Positions 24,152 to 33,494 of a stretch of 34,608 bases of DNA are shown piece by piece. Origin of the DNA: an uncultured Eudoraea sp. (GTDB lineage Bacteria; Bacteroidota; Bacteroidia; Flavobacteriales; Flavobacteriaceae); contig NZ_CAMYKG010000020.1 in assembly GCF_947258925.1 (NCBI RefSeq), positions 1-34,608 on the forward strand, given 5' to 3'. The number at the start of each line of letters is the position of its first letter. Position 1 is the stretch's first letter. The position numbers and the translations under genes are program-made. The notes beneath the pieces were generated by a model. The model did no database searches. It was not told the origin of the DNA and saw only the letters and a list, made by a program, of their open reading frames with translations.

Positions 24152-24925
24152 ATGAAGAACAGGATAAAACAAAAACTTAGCGAAGACAAAAAACTGCTAT
24201 CTATATACTTCTCCGCAGGTTTCCCTAAGCTCAGCGATACGGTTTCCATAATTCAGGATTTAGAAAATAACGGAGTGGATATGATAGAAATTGGTTTACC
24301 GTTCAGCGACCCCCTGGCAGACGGCCCTACCATTCAGGAAAGTTCTACCATAGCCCTGAAAAATGGAATGAGTACCGATTTACTGTTTACTCAATTAAAG
24401 GACATCAGAAAGTCAGTCTCAATTCCCTTGCTTATTATGGGGTACTTTAATCCCGTCTTGCAATACGGAGTAGAAAACTTCTGTAAGAAATGTGAGGAAA
24501 TAGGCGTAGATGGCCTGATCCTGCCAGACTTACCCCTGGATGTTTACCAGGATGAATACGAACCTATATTTAAAAAACACGGACTGATCAATGTTTTTCT
24601 GATTACCCCACAGACCAGTGAAATCCGGATTAGACAAATTGATAACGCCTCTGAAGGCTTCATTTATATGGTAAGTTCAGCAAGTACTACGGGAGCTAAA
24701 CAAGGAATGGGAGAAGAACAGGAAGCTTATTTTGAGCGAATTGCACGAATGGATCTTAAAAACCCACAAATTGTAGGTTTTGGGATTAGTAATGCCAGGA
24801 CTTTTCAGCAGGCCACAAAGACTGCCAAGGGTGCTATTATTGGTTCGGCTTTTATAAAAATGTTATCAAAAAAGGGTAAGGCGGGGATTTCAGAATTTAT
24901 TAAAACCATTAAACCACGCTCATGA
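24152..24925 (+). CDS. trpA: Tryptophan synthase alpha chain
   Basis: TrpA cleaves indole-3-glycerol phosphate and channels indole to TrpB. The 257-residue TIM barrel starts at the ATG at 24152; a GTG 21 bases upstream is also in frame. Catalytic Glu46 lies in MIEIGLPFSDPLADGP, with Asp57 in the same motif, and LILPDLPLD and VGFGISNARTF mark later strands. Its last four bases overlap the start of the next gene (ATGA). Confidence 0.97.
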   Translation: MKNRIKQKLSEDKKLLSIYFSAGFPKLSDTVSIIQDLENNGVDMIEIGLPFSDPLADGPTIQESSTIALKNGMSTDLLFTQLKDIRKSVSIPLLIMGYFNPVLQYGVENFCKKCEEIGVDGLILPDLPLDVYQDEYEPIFKKHGLINVFLITPQTSEIRIRQIDNASEGFIYMVSSASTTGAKQGMGEEQEAYFERIARMDLKNPQIVGFGISNARTFQQATKTAKGAIIGSAFIKMLSKKGKAGISEFIKTIKPRS

Positions 24926-25146
24926 ATATAATTAACAATTGGAAAATTATAATCTTATTGTGTTTAACATTGGGATTGGCTCCTTTTTTCCCCGAACCTC
25001 ATATTTGGGGTAAATTACGGTGGGTTTATGGAGGAGCTATTGGTATGAAATTTATGGATTGGTTTGACCTTGTTTTACACGGCTTTCCATTTGTACTTTT
25101 TATTCGCCTTCTAATTTTAAAGCTTAAGGATTTGCTCAACCCATAG
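24922..25146 (+). CDS. Small membrane protein of unknown function coupled to trpA
   Basis: A 74-residue protein I cannot name with certainty. It has a hydrophobic N-terminal segment at about 7-24 (WKIIILLCLTLGLAPFFPEP), a short amphipathic stretch with several aromatics and a Gly-Gly (KLRWVYGGAIGMKFMDWFDLVLHGFP), and a second hydrophobic segment at 52-68. No catalytic motif is seen. The 4-base overlap with trpA means it is translated from the trp transcript. Similar short membrane proteins occur in Flavobacteriia, but a link to tryptophan is not established. Confidence 0.75.
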   Translation: MNIINNWKIIILLCLTLGLAPFFPEPHIWGKLRWVYGGAIGMKFMDWFDLVLHGFPFVLFIRLLILKLKDLLNP

Positions 25147-25186
25147 AAATACCTATTTTTAAAACTTTATCAATTCAGATGACTAT

Positions 25187-26680
25187 ATGAAAAAATTAAT
25201 AGCCCTGTTATTTCTTCACATTTTTTGGAATAACAACGCGCAGGATGTTGAATTAAAAACACAAGTCAGGCATACGATTGATGAGCTTCGGGAATTTATA
25301 GCCATTCCGAATGATGCCTTAATACATTCGGATATAAACAGAAACCTTTCATGGCTTACAAAAAAATTTAATGAACGCGGGTTTAATTCATCTGTTCTCC
25401 CCACTGAAGGAGAATCACTTTTTTTTGCCGCCCTCCCCATGGAAGATGATAAACCAACTATCCTCTTTTATATGCATTTCGATGGACAGTCTGTAGACCC
25501 TGCGAAATGGGATCAGCCCGATCCGTATGAAGTAGTCCTTAAGGCAAAAGAAAATGGGGAATGGAAAACACTTTCATTTAATGATCTTAAAGAGGACATA
25601 AATTATGACTGGCGATTATTTGGCCGTTCTACATCAGATGATAAAGGACCTATTGTTATGTTCCTGAATACTATTGATCTTTTGAAAAAAAATGACATAG
25701 AAATTCCTTTTAATATTAAGGTAATATTGGATGGGGAGGAAGAGAAAAGCAGTGCCCCGCTGCCAAAGGCCGTAAAAGAATACAGGGAATTGTTAGAAGC
25801 AGATTTTCTGATTATTTCTGATGGTCCGGTACATTCTTCCGGAAAACCAACTATTGCCTATGGCACCAGGGGAATAACAACATTAACGCTAACTACTTAT
25901 GGTCCGATTAAGCCACAGCACAGCGGCCATTATGGAAATTATGCGCCAAATCCGGGGTTTCAATTAGCCCAGGTTGTAGCTGGCATGAAAGACAAAAACG
26001 GAAAAGTTTTAATTGAAGGTTACTATGATGGTATTAGCCTTGACGAATCAACATTAAATATCTTGCAAAGTGTACCGGATGATGCCAAAACTATAAACAC
26101 CCATCTTGCCATTAAACAACCAGAACTGGTGGGCTCGTTTTATCAGGAAGCGTTACAATATCCTTCATTAAATATTCGCGGACTCTCTTCGGGATGGGTT
26201 GGAGAAAAATCGCGAACTATTGTACCGGCAAGTGCTACTGCTGAAATAGATATCAGGCTGGTTCCGGAATCTGACGGGGATCGTTTGAAAAACCTGGTAA
26301 AGAAACATATAGAAAATGAAGGGTATTTTATATTGAATGAAGTACCGGATATGGACCAGAGAATGAAGTACGAGAAAATAATAACTATTACAGAGGGTAC
26401 GGTAACAGATGCATTCCGAACAGATTTGGATAATCCTTATGGTAATTTCCTTGTAAATACATTTAAAGAAACATTCTCAGAGGATGTTGTTCAAATAAGG
26501 ATTATGGGGGGTACGGTTCCCATTGCACCTTTTATCAACGAACTTAAGATTCCGGCCTTTCTGGTTCCCTTAGTGAATCCGGATAACAATCAGCACAGCC
26601 CTAACGAAAATCTAAAAATTGGTCAGATTGCGTATGGCATCCAGGTGTTTTATGGAATAATGAGCAATAAAATGGAATAG
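25187..26680 (+). CDS. Exported M20 family dipeptidase/aminoacylase-type metallopeptidase
   Basis: A 497-residue zinc peptidase with signal sequence MKKLIALLFLHIFWNNNAQ. The M20 metal ligands and catalytic residues are readable: His97 and Asp99 in FYMHFDGQ, Asp151/152 in TSDDKGP, the catalytic Glu184 and ligand Glu185 in DGEEEKSS, Asp212 in ISDGP, and His470 in NNQHSPNEN. The dimerisation lid lies between, around 225-365. Presumably it cleaves dipeptides or N-acyl amino acids in the periplasm. It is on the same strand 40 bases after the trp unit and converges with ppc. Confidence 0.9.
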   Translation: MKKLIALLFLHIFWNNNAQDVELKTQVRHTIDELREFIAIPNDALIHSDINRNLSWLTKKFNERGFNSSVLPTEGESLFFAALPMEDDKPTILFYMHFDGQSVDPAKWDQPDPYEVVLKAKENGEWKTLSFNDLKEDINYDWRLFGRSTSDDKGPIVMFLNTIDLLKKNDIEIPFNIKVILDGEEEKSSAPLPKAVKEYRELLEADFLIISDGPVHSSGKPTIAYGTRGITTLTLTTYGPIKPQHSGHYGNYAPNPGFQLAQVVAGMKDKNGKVLIEGYYDGISLDESTLNILQSVPDDAKTINTHLAIKQPELVGSFYQEALQYPSLNIRGLSSGWVGEKSRTIVPASATAEIDIRLVPESDGDRLKNLVKKHIENEGYFILNEVPDMDQRMKYEKIITITEGTVTDAFRTDLDNPYGNFLVNTFKETFSEDVVQIRIMGGTVPIAPFINELKIPAFLVPLVNPDNNQHSPNENLKIGQIAYGIQVFYGIMSNKME

Positions 26681-26751
26681 ACAACGAGCGTCTTCTTAAG
26701 TTTATTTCATTAATCTGATCTATTAATTTTTAAACGAATTTCAGGCTAATC

Positions 26752-29298
26752 TTAGGCGGAATTTCTACTGGCGTTGATATTGCCATATAGGGAACGTGTC
26801 ACTATCTTTTCATAAAGTGCCTTGTACTCCGAATTCTCGCTGATCTGATGCAGGGCATACTGTTGAATTACCAATAAAGGCAGTACAATACTTTCCCTGA
26901 TTTTGATTGATTCTCGGGAAACCCTTTCGTTTTCCATCAGAATTTTTGAATTGCTGATTAGCAAAAGCATTTTTTTTGATAACAGATATTCATCATGCAG
27001 GATATTCCAGAAATCCCCGTATTCCTCATCATCTTTCATGTACGCTGTAAGTTCAAAATAACACTTAGACAAGGACATCATACTATTGCGCATTAAAGTT
27101 TCAAAAAAGGGAACTTCTTTGTATAGTTTTCTTAGCTCCTTTAGTTTTCCCTGATCTTTTAACGTACTTAGTGCTGTACCTATTCCAAAATAACCGGGTA
27201 CATTTTGTTTTAGCTGACTCCATGAGCCAACAAACGAAATAGCCCTAAGATCTTTGAGTTCTAATTTTGCCTTTTGACCTCTTTTCCCCGGTCTGCTTCC
27301 AATATTGGCCTTGGTATAGTATTTTAGAGTACTTCTGTTTTCCAAATAAGGGATAAACATTTCATGCTGTTTAAGTGCATCGTATTTTTCATAACTAAGA
27401 TCGGAAAGCTCTTCCATTAACTTCCGTGAATCTTTGGAGATTACATTTTCTTTACCAAACAGGTTATTGGATAATCCTGCGGTTAAAAGCTGTTCAGAGT
27501 TATGCATAAATTGCTCCTTGGTTCCATAAGTACTAGTTATGGTTTGTCCCTGAATGGTCAGTTGAATTTCATTATTGGCAATATCTTTGGTTTGTGCCGC
27601 ATAAAATCGATGTGTTTTTCCTCCCCCACGTGCCGGAGGTCCTCCGCGACCATCAAAAAATATTGCACTTATGCCATTCTTAGAACAGACCTTGGAAAGG
27701 ACTTCTTTAGTTTTTAATATGGACCAATTGGCTTTTAAATAGCCCCCGTCTTTGGTGCCATCTGAAAATCCTAGCATCATTGTCTGCTTTTCACCACGTT
27801 GTACCAGATGTGAACGATAGTCTGGTAAATCAAATAAGGACTGCATAGTTGTTTCGGCAGTGTCCATGCCATTCATTGTTTCGAAAAGCGGAATTATATC
27901 AAACGTAATTTTTCCCTTCTTCCAGCCGCACCATCTGAAAAGTCCATAAACAAAAAGAACGGAAAATATGTCTTCTGAGTTGCTTATGATGTAACGGTTA
28001 CAGCCTTCTTCACCGTTTTTAAGCTGAATATCTTTTAATTGTGAGATATTAACTATGGTGTCTTTTACAATTTCATCATTAAAATCATTAGGATCTAGTT
28101 CCAGATTTTCATTGAGAAGTAAATCAGTTAATTCATCTGCTGAAAGTTCGTCAAGGCTTTCTTTGATAAAACCTTTTGCCTTAAGTACTGTTTCAACAAC
28201 CAGGAAGTGTTTACTGTGGTCCTGCCGAATATCTAATGTTGCAAAATGAGTTTTAAATATTTTTACTTTATCAATTAGATCATCCAATTGTTTTAGATAA
28301 AGCGCGTTATACTTATCCAGCAATATTTCGCGAACAGTGAGTAGCGGTCCTAAAATATCCTCAAAACTTACCACTTTATTGCGGTCGAACATGGATATAT
28401 ATAAGCGATCCTTCAATTTATTCAAATGAGGCTGCAGGGAATTAAACGTAAGTTTCTTTCGAAGTAATTTTAGTTCATTATAATAACATTTCATTAAGCT
28501 GATACGAAGCTCATCTGCCACATCGTTCGTAATCTCTGCAGTCACAAAAGGATTGCCATCCCTATCACCACCAGGCCAGAATCCGAGTTTTATAATATCA
28601 TAATTCTCAAATTCATCATTATCAATATTACTTTTTATATACGTAAACAGGTCGCCTAAAGCATCATAGTACACATTTCTTAAGATGTAAATGATGTTTG
28701 AAGCTTCATCAAGGGGTGTGGGCTTTTTTGTATTTATTAAAGAGGTTAAGCCTAATTGTTGAAGCACCACATCAATATCATTAATCTTATCGCCGAGAAT
28801 CAGTGATTTTAACTCTTCTATAATATCCAGCACGGCAGGGGTATAAAACTGCGTTGGATGCGCCGTAAGAACAATTCGCGCACTAAAAGATGATAATTTC
28901 TTTGCAATCTTATCCCAACTTTTATTTTTATCAACTAATTCAAAGTAATCTTTTATGGACAGCGAACTTGTATGCTCATGAAGCTTTGGAAAAGCGGCAT
29001 CTTCCACACTATCGTACAACACCACCTGTCGCTCAACGTATTGTATAATACGGAACATAAAATCAATTCTTTCTTTTTCAGAATCGATGTTTGCATAGTA
29101 CTGAAAAAATTGATCTAAAATCTGTTGTGGGTTTTTACCTGATTTTAGTCCTTTCTCACATCGATTAAACAATACAGGAATAAGTATGCCCACATTTTCA
29201 ATATTCGCGTAAGGTAGGTTTAAGAATAAGCTATTATATACATAAAACTTATTGGTGACCAATTTCTTAAATTCCTCTAATCTTTCTGTCTTATGCAT
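26752..29298 (-). CDS. ppc: Phosphoenolpyruvate carboxylase
   Basis: PEPC fixes bicarbonate onto PEP to give oxaloacetate, refilling the TCA cycle. The 848-residue protein has the catalytic His147 in VLTAHPTQFY, GGDRDGNPF, DIRQDHSKH, MLGFSDGTKDGGYLKANW with the essential Lys, and FDGRGGPPARGGGKTH. It is shorter than the E. coli enzyme and ends NASRNSA instead of the common RNTG, as in a divergent clade found in Bacteroidota. It stands alone, with the M20 gene converging on its 3' end. Confidence 0.95.
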   Translation of the reverse strand: MHKTERLEEFKKLVTNKFYVYNSLFLNLPYANIENVGILIPVLFNRCEKGLKSGKNPQQILDQFFQYYANIDSEKERIDFMFRIIQYVERQVVLYDSVEDAAFPKLHEHTSSLSIKDYFELVDKNKSWDKIAKKLSSFSARIVLTAHPTQFYTPAVLDIIEELKSLILGDKINDIDVVLQQLGLTSLINTKKPTPLDEASNIIYILRNVYYDALGDLFTYIKSNIDNDEFENYDIIKLGFWPGGDRDGNPFVTAEITNDVADELRISLMKCYYNELKLLRKKLTFNSLQPHLNKLKDRLYISMFDRNKVVSFEDILGPLLTVREILLDKYNALYLKQLDDLIDKVKIFKTHFATLDIRQDHSKHFLVVETVLKAKGFIKESLDELSADELTDLLLNENLELDPNDFNDEIVKDTIVNISQLKDIQLKNGEEGCNRYIISNSEDIFSVLFVYGLFRWCGWKKGKITFDIIPLFETMNGMDTAETTMQSLFDLPDYRSHLVQRGEKQTMMLGFSDGTKDGGYLKANWSILKTKEVLSKVCSKNGISAIFFDGRGGPPARGGGKTHRFYAAQTKDIANNEIQLTIQGQTITSTYGTKEQFMHNSEQLLTAGLSNNLFGKENVISKDSRKLMEELSDLSYEKYDALKQHEMFIPYLENRSTLKYYTKANIGSRPGKRGQKAKLELKDLRAISFVGSWSQLKQNVPGYFGIGTALSTLKDQGKLKELRKLYKEVPFFETLMRNSMMSLSKCYFELTAYMKDDEEYGDFWNILHDEYLLSKKMLLLISNSKILMENERVSRESIKIRESIVLPLLVIQQYALHQISENSEYKALYEKIVTRSLYGNINASRNSA

Positions 29299-29566
29299 AT
29301 TGTTCCTAAATATTCAATTGATTTAATGGATTTCCTTATAAAATGGTTTTCTTAACCCTTAAATATCCGCAATAATATATAATCTTTAAACTGAAAATTA
29401 GCAAATCACAAAATAATTTGTCGTTCTAGTAAACCTAACAATTCTAATAAGATCAATTTACTCGTTGCAAATTGTCCCACCGGACTTCAAAATAAAGGCA
29501 AGGTCAGCCATTTTTAACTAAATTTTTGACATGGATTAGTTGTCTCTAAGGCCAGACTTTGATGAT
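29299..29566. other. Intergenic region upstream of ppc
   Basis: This 268-base gap should hold the ppc promoter. On the minus strand there are partial -7-like elements only, with no exact TAnnTTTG at a good distance from TTTG. I see no RNA gene, repeat or ORF of note. Confidence 0.4.
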
Positions 29567-30229
29567 TTAGAAAAAAGATCGGTATTGATCTACTCTGAAT
29601 TGTAAAGTAGTATACTCCGGATCAATGGCCTTAATCTTTTTATAAGCAGCAAAACTACCAACTGCCCTGTTTGCAGCACCGGAAGGAGCTGTTAAGGATA
29701 CCGTTCTGACGGTTCTTTTTGAGTCTTCACTTAAGATAAACTCGTTTATTCTGGGTATTTCCTGCGATACTGTTTTAAGCTTAATACCGTGCTCCCTGAG
29801 TTGTTTTCGAAAAAAGTATTCCGGCCCGTTTTTACTATTTCCACCTGTAAACAAGAGGGTATCTACCTTTCTATATTTATGTAAAAATCCAATAAGGTTT
29901 CTGAGTGAAACATTCTTCATCCCCAAATCTGATGCATCTATTTTAGTACGTTGCGCGGATTCAACAATATCGCAGATACCAATTTTATGACGTATTAGAA
30001 AATCAACACGTTGTTTTACGGCTTCATTTGTTGTTTCATACTTTAAATTCAATCCAAAAATATGGTCTAAAATTGGCCATAATTGACCATTTCTGCTTCC
30101 ATAACAAAAATCCACATCTCCTTCCCTCAACTCTCTGGTCGTAAATCTGGGCGGTGGTAATGTACCCACAATGAGCTTTGTGGCATCATCAAATAAAAAG
30201 GGATCATATGGGTGAGCGTGTAAAAACAA
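29567..30229 (-). CDS. Uracil-DNA glycosylase-like protein
   Basis: A 220-residue protein of the uracil-DNA glycosylase superfamily, probably excising a damaged base. It has LIVGTLPPPRF at about 18-28 in place of the GxDPY water-activating motif, DFCYGSRNGQLWPILDHIFGL, then IGICDIVESAQRTKIDASDLGM, a TLLFTGGNSKNGPEYFF strand, and LTAPSGAANRAVG near the end in the position of the C-terminal HPSP-like loop. Which base it removes is not clear. It must start at a TTG (30229), because an in-frame TAA lies six codons upstream and the next Met is at residue 94. It diverges from the THX gene. Confidence 0.75.
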   Translation of the reverse strand: MFLHAHPYDPFLFDDATKLIVGTLPPPRFTTRELREGDVDFCYGSRNGQLWPILDHIFGLNLKYETTNEAVKQRVDFLIRHKIGICDIVESAQRTKIDASDLGMKNVSLRNLIGFLHKYRKVDTLLFTGGNSKNGPEYFFRKQLREHGIKLKTVSQEIPRINEFILSEDSKRTVRTVSLTAPSGAANRAVGSFAAYKKIKAIDPEYTTLQFRVDQYRSFF

Positions 30230-30359
30230 ATTATTGGGTTTTTAAGAGTATTGCACTAAAATTACGCTATTCCGTAAAGATAGTTCTTTGAAGAAAGACA
30301 GAAAGGCACATTGGATTTTTACGCCAGATTTTGTACTTTCAAGAAAAGAAATCACACTT

Positions 30360-30491
30360 ATGGGTAAAGGGGATATTAAAACCAAAAGAGGTAAGATTGC
30401 TAATAAATCTTATGGCGCCCGCAGGCCTAGGAAGGCAAAGGGAAAAACTGTTGTTGTTAAGAAGAAAAAGACGAAAGCAAAAAAAGCTTAA
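30360..30491 (+). CDS. 30S ribosomal protein THX
   Basis: A 43-residue basic protein, MGKGDIKTKRGKIANKSYGA followed by RRPRKAKGK and a Lys-rich tail. It matches the small 30S protein THX, first seen in Thermus and common in Bacteroidota, which sits in the head of the subunit. I chose the ATG at 30360; upstream in-frame codons would add 24 residues without family likeness. A weak promoter-like pair (TTG near 30311, TACTTTC near 30334) precedes it. Its stop overlaps the stop of the converging lipoprotein gene. Confidence 0.9.
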   Translation: MGKGDIKTKRGKIANKSYGARRPRKAKGKTVVVKKKKTKAKKA

Positions 30492-30853
30492 TCCACGATG
30501 AACTGAAGTACTACTTCACCTTCTTCATTTATGTTGAGGGAATAGGTATAAAAACCTATGGGTAATTCATCTTCACCTACAAAATCTATTGGCTGCAGCA
30601 CAAAAACTTCTTCACCGGATTTAATTTCAATAAAGGCATAAGTATAAGCAGTCTCATATACCAAATAATCTGAATAATCCCCGGGTGCTATATTAGTGTA
30701 CAATTCTTCATTTGAGGCTACCTGTACCTCGTCAAAATTGATACTACTACTATTATTTATTCGGATATTGATGGTATCTACTTTGTCGTCAATATCTGTG
30801 CAACCTATTGAAAATAGTAAAACACTTAAAATAGCAAAACCTAAATTTCTCAT
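30488..30853 (-). CDS. Small lipoprotein of unknown function
   Basis: A 121-residue protein with a clear lipoprotein signal (MRNLGFAILSVLLFSIGC, lipidated Cys18). I prefer this Met; another ten codons upstream would make the n-region long. The mature part is acidic and beta-rich (INIRINNSSSINFDEVQV, IAPGDYSDYLVY, TYAFIEIKSGEEVFVLQPIDFVGE, VVLQFIVD), resembling a small beta-sandwich. I do not recognise a family. It converges with the THX gene, sharing a TTAA at both stops. Confidence 0.75.
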   Translation of the reverse strand: MRNLGFAILSVLLFSIGCTDIDDKVDTINIRINNSSSINFDEVQVASNEELYTNIAPGDYSDYLVYETAYTYAFIEIKSGEEVFVLQPIDFVGEDELPIGFYTYSLNINEEGEVVLQFIVD

Positions 30854-30910
30854 GGTAAAATGTTTACGAATAGAACTATTCATTATAAACGATTACATCA
30901 GAAATTTATT

Positions 30911-31672
30911 CTATCTAATAAAAACGGGCTGATTTTCTTTTAGAGTATGTTCTTTACTGAACATATATTGCTCCCGGTTAAATCCCCTGATGTCATCCAG
31001 CGTCTTAGCATCAGTATCCAAAATATAACGTACCATTGAACCCCGGGCCTTTTTAGCGAAAAAGCTGATCACTTTTAACTTATCATTCTTCCAATCCTTA
31101 AATACGGGAGTGATAATGTCTGCTTTTAACTCTTTCTTATCTATAACACTAAAATACTCGTTGCTGGCAAGGTTTATAAAAAGTTCTCCCTCATCCATTT
31201 CTTCGTTTAGAAAGTTAGTCACTGTAGATTTCCAAAATTCATAAAGGTTCTTTTTACGACCAACTTTTAAGGGTGTACCCATCTCAAGGCGGTAGGGTTG
31301 AATTAAATCCAATGGCTTTAAAATACCATAAAGACCAGAGAGAATTCTAAGACTATCCTGCAATTTTTCCAATTTGTCTGAAGGAATACTGTAGGCATCT
31401 AAACCCTGATACACGTCGCCATCAAAAGCATATACGGCAGGCCTTGCATTCTCAGGAGTAAACGGAAGAGTAAACTTATTGTTGCGATCCCAATTCAATT
31501 CAGCCAAATCATTCGAAATACCCATCAATTTGGATAATGCCTTAGGATTCTTCTTTGCCAGGATCTTATTAAGTTTTAAAGACTGTTCAAGAAAATTCGG
31601 CTGTGAGTAGTTCACAGATGGAATAGATCGTTCATAATCGAGTGACTTGGCAGGAGAAAGCACAATCTTCAT
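30911..31672 (-). CDS. yaaA: Peroxide stress protein YaaA
   Basis: A 253-residue protein of the YaaA/DUF328 family. In E. coli YaaA lowers free iron during peroxide stress, and its fold includes a DNA-binding helix-hairpin-helix-like part. Family marks are the start [25 protein letters not shown] at about 85-95, [25 protein letters not shown], and [16 protein letters not shown] near the end. Length is normal (about 250-260). It is on its own, between the lipoprotein gene and the pseudouridine synthase gene. Confidence 0.95.
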   Translation of the reverse strand: MKIVLSPAKSLDYERSIPSVNYSQPNFLEQSLKLNKILAKKNPKALSKLMGISNDLAELNWDRNNKFTLPFTPENARPAVYAFDGDVYQGLDAYSIPSDKLEKLQDSLRILSGLYGILKPLDLIQPYRLEMGTPLKVGRKKNLYEFWKSTVTNFLNEEMDEGELFINLASNEYFSVIDKKELKADIITPVFKDWKNDKLKVISFFAKKARGSMVRYILDTDAKTLDDIRGFNREQYMFSKEHTLKENQPVFIR

Positions 31673-31769
31673 AATACTAGTAATTTGAGTTAAAAGTAAA
31701 TAGGTTTTTTGTGAATTCCCATATAGAAGTCAAAAGACTTATCAATACCTTTATCAAAGAAATTTATAC

Positions 31770-32795
31770 CTACTGAGAGTGTTTTGAATAATTCTTCCAT
31801 TTCTCAACACAATATAACATATCAGGGGGCAACTCAGTATCAAAGCGCATCATTTTTCCAGAGACAGGATGGATAAATCCAAGTGTTTTCGCATGTAAAG
31901 CTTGTCTTGGCAAAATTTTAAAAGCATTTTCCACGAACTGTTTGTATTTAGTAAAAGTGGTTCCCTTTAATATTTTGTCCCCTCCGTAACGTTCATCATT
32001 AAAAATAGTGTGTCCAATATACTTCATATGCACCCGTATCTGGTGCGTCCTTCCGGTTTCCAGCCTACAGGAAACCATTGTCACATAACCCAGACGTTCC
32101 AAAACTTTATAGTGGGTTATTGCTTCTTTTCCCTTATCCCCCTCAGGGAATACCTGCATTTGAAGTCGGTTTTTGGGATTGCGATCTATGTTCCCGATAA
32201 TGGTGCCTTCATCTTCTTTCATATTTCCCCAAACCATGGCCACGTATTCCCTTTCACTGGTTTTGTCAAAAAATTGTTTTGCCAAATGAGTCATTGCCTG
32301 ATCTGTTTTGGCAATTACCAATAATCCGGAAGTATCCTTGTCAATTCTATGAACCAGGCCTGGTCTTTCATCGGAATTTACCGGTAAGTTCTTAATATGA
32401 TGTAAGAGGGCATTAATTAAGGTACCTGAATAATTTCCATGACCCGGATGCACAACCATACCGGCTGGTTTGTTTACAACCAATAGGCTTTCATCTTCAT
32501 ACACAATATCCAGTGGAATATCTTCCGGGGTCAACAATAACTCGTAAGGAGGGTGCTCAAAATACACTTTAACCTCATCACCCGCTTTTACCTTATAATT
32601 TTGTTTAACAACATTATCGTTTACCCATATATGACCTTCTTTGGCAGCTAATTGAATTTTATTGCGCGTTGCATTCTCAATAAAGTTCATGAGAAACTTA
32701 TCTACGCGCAAAGGCTCTTGTCCTTTGGAGGCAATAAAATTATAGTGCTCAAAAAGTTCCTCTTCTGGTAGATCTGTGGTGTTTTCAACTGCCAT
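31770..32795 (-). CDS. rluD: RluA/RluD family 23S rRNA pseudouridine synthase
   Basis: An rRNA uridine isomerase. The 341-residue protein has an N-terminal S4 RNA-binding domain (about 28-85) and the catalytic domain with VVNKPAGMVVHPGHG and GLVHRIDKDTSGLLV, catalytic Asp152. LETGRTHQIRVHMKYIGHTIFND and RQALHAKTLGFIHP follow. Length and S4 domain fit RluD (helix 69 of 23S rRNA), but the exact target is inferred. It starts 3 bases after the PASTA gene, so the two are coupled. Confidence 0.9.
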   Translation of the reverse strand: MAVENTTDLPEEELFEHYNFIASKGQEPLRVDKFLMNFIENATRNKIQLAAKEGHIWVNDNVVKQNYKVKAGDEVKVYFEHPPYELLLTPEDIPLDIVYEDESLLVVNKPAGMVVHPGHGNYSGTLINALLHHIKNLPVNSDERPGLVHRIDKDTSGLLVIAKTDQAMTHLAKQFFDKTSEREYVAMVWGNMKEDEGTIIGNIDRNPKNRLQMQVFPEGDKGKEAITHYKVLERLGYVTMVSCRLETGRTHQIRVHMKYIGHTIFNDERYGGDKILKGTTFTKYKQFVENAFKILPRQALHAKTLGFIHPVSGKMMRFDTELPPDMLYCVEKWKNYSKHSQ

Positions 32796-32798
32796 TTC

Positions 32799-33386
32799 TT
32801 ATTCAGAATCGACTTTAACTTTCGCCCGTTCCGTTATAGTGCCATTACCACAGACCAGTTCAATTTTAGAAGTTTTTGGAAGTTTGTCTCCGGGATTAAT
32901 GGTCTTTCCCTTATGCCTGATATAATACACCATGTCTTTTCCCAACTCATCAATATAGGTGATGCGTTCCACATCCAGACCAACTGCTCTGAGCATCGAT
33001 CCTGCATTGCGCTGTGTTACCTGAATAACATTGGGTACCGTTACTTTTTTATAGCCTGAAGGATTAACAGTTATATAAATCTTCCTATTTTCCTTGACTT
33101 TATTACCAGCAGGTGGATCTTGTTCAATTATTGAAAATCTGGGGTATTCAGGATCATAGTTCGCAGAATCCAAAACCTCATATCGTAAATTGGCATCCTC
33201 AATTACATCTCGCATTTCCATCACAGAGAGTTTAGCGAGATCCGGAACCATGACAAATTCGCCATGTTTTGTAGACTTTTTTAACCATTGCAGGATCAAT
33301 ACAGACAAAATTATGATCACTAAAAAGGCAAGCCCTATATTGATCAGAAAAACTTTGCTTCTGAGAAAATTCCAAAAATTTTTCAT
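32799..33386 (-). CDS. PASTA domain membrane protein
   Basis: A 195-residue protein with a short cytoplasmic start, one membrane helix at about 12-35 (VFLINIGLAFLVIIILSVLILQW) and two PASTA repeats in the envelope: MVPDLAKLSVMEMRDVIEDANL... IIEQDPPAGNKV and TVPNVIQVTQRNAGSMLRAVGL... INPGDKLPKTSKIEL. PASTA domains bind peptidoglycan or beta-lactams in kinases and PBPs, but here no kinase is attached. Its position next to ddl and rluD is common in Bacteroidota and suggests a cell-wall role, as inference. Confidence 0.9.
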   Translation of the reverse strand: MKNFWNFLRSKVFLINIGLAFLVIIILSVLILQWLKKSTKHGEFVMVPDLAKLSVMEMRDVIEDANLRYEVLDSANYDPEYPRFSIIEQDPPAGNKVKENRKIYITVNPSGYKKVTVPNVIQVTQRNAGSMLRAVGLDVERITYIDELGKDMVYYIRHKGKTINPGDKLPKTSKIELVCGNGTITERAKVKVDSE

Positions 33387-33406
33387 TGCCTTTTAAATTT
33401 ATGTCG

Positions 33407-33414
33407 CAAATATA
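33407..33414 (-). promoter_or_regulatory. Candidate -7 element of the PASTA-rluD operon
   Basis: TATATTTG on the minus strand is an exact TAnnTTTG, ending 20 bases before the PASTA ATG. I see no clear TTTG at the usual upstream distance. Confidence 0.5.
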
Positions 33415-33450
33415 GGAAACCCTATCATTTTTTATTTACGTTAAAATCGT

Positions 33451-33458
33451 GATATTTG
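33451..33458 (+). promoter_or_regulatory. Candidate -7 element of ddl
   Basis: GATATTTG matches seven of eight positions of TAnnTTTG. TTTT lies 19 bases upstream in place of TTTG. The ddl ATG is 36 bases downstream. Confidence 0.4.
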
Positions 33459-33494
33459 TCTTAACTGGCCAAAATGTCATATATATAACACTAC

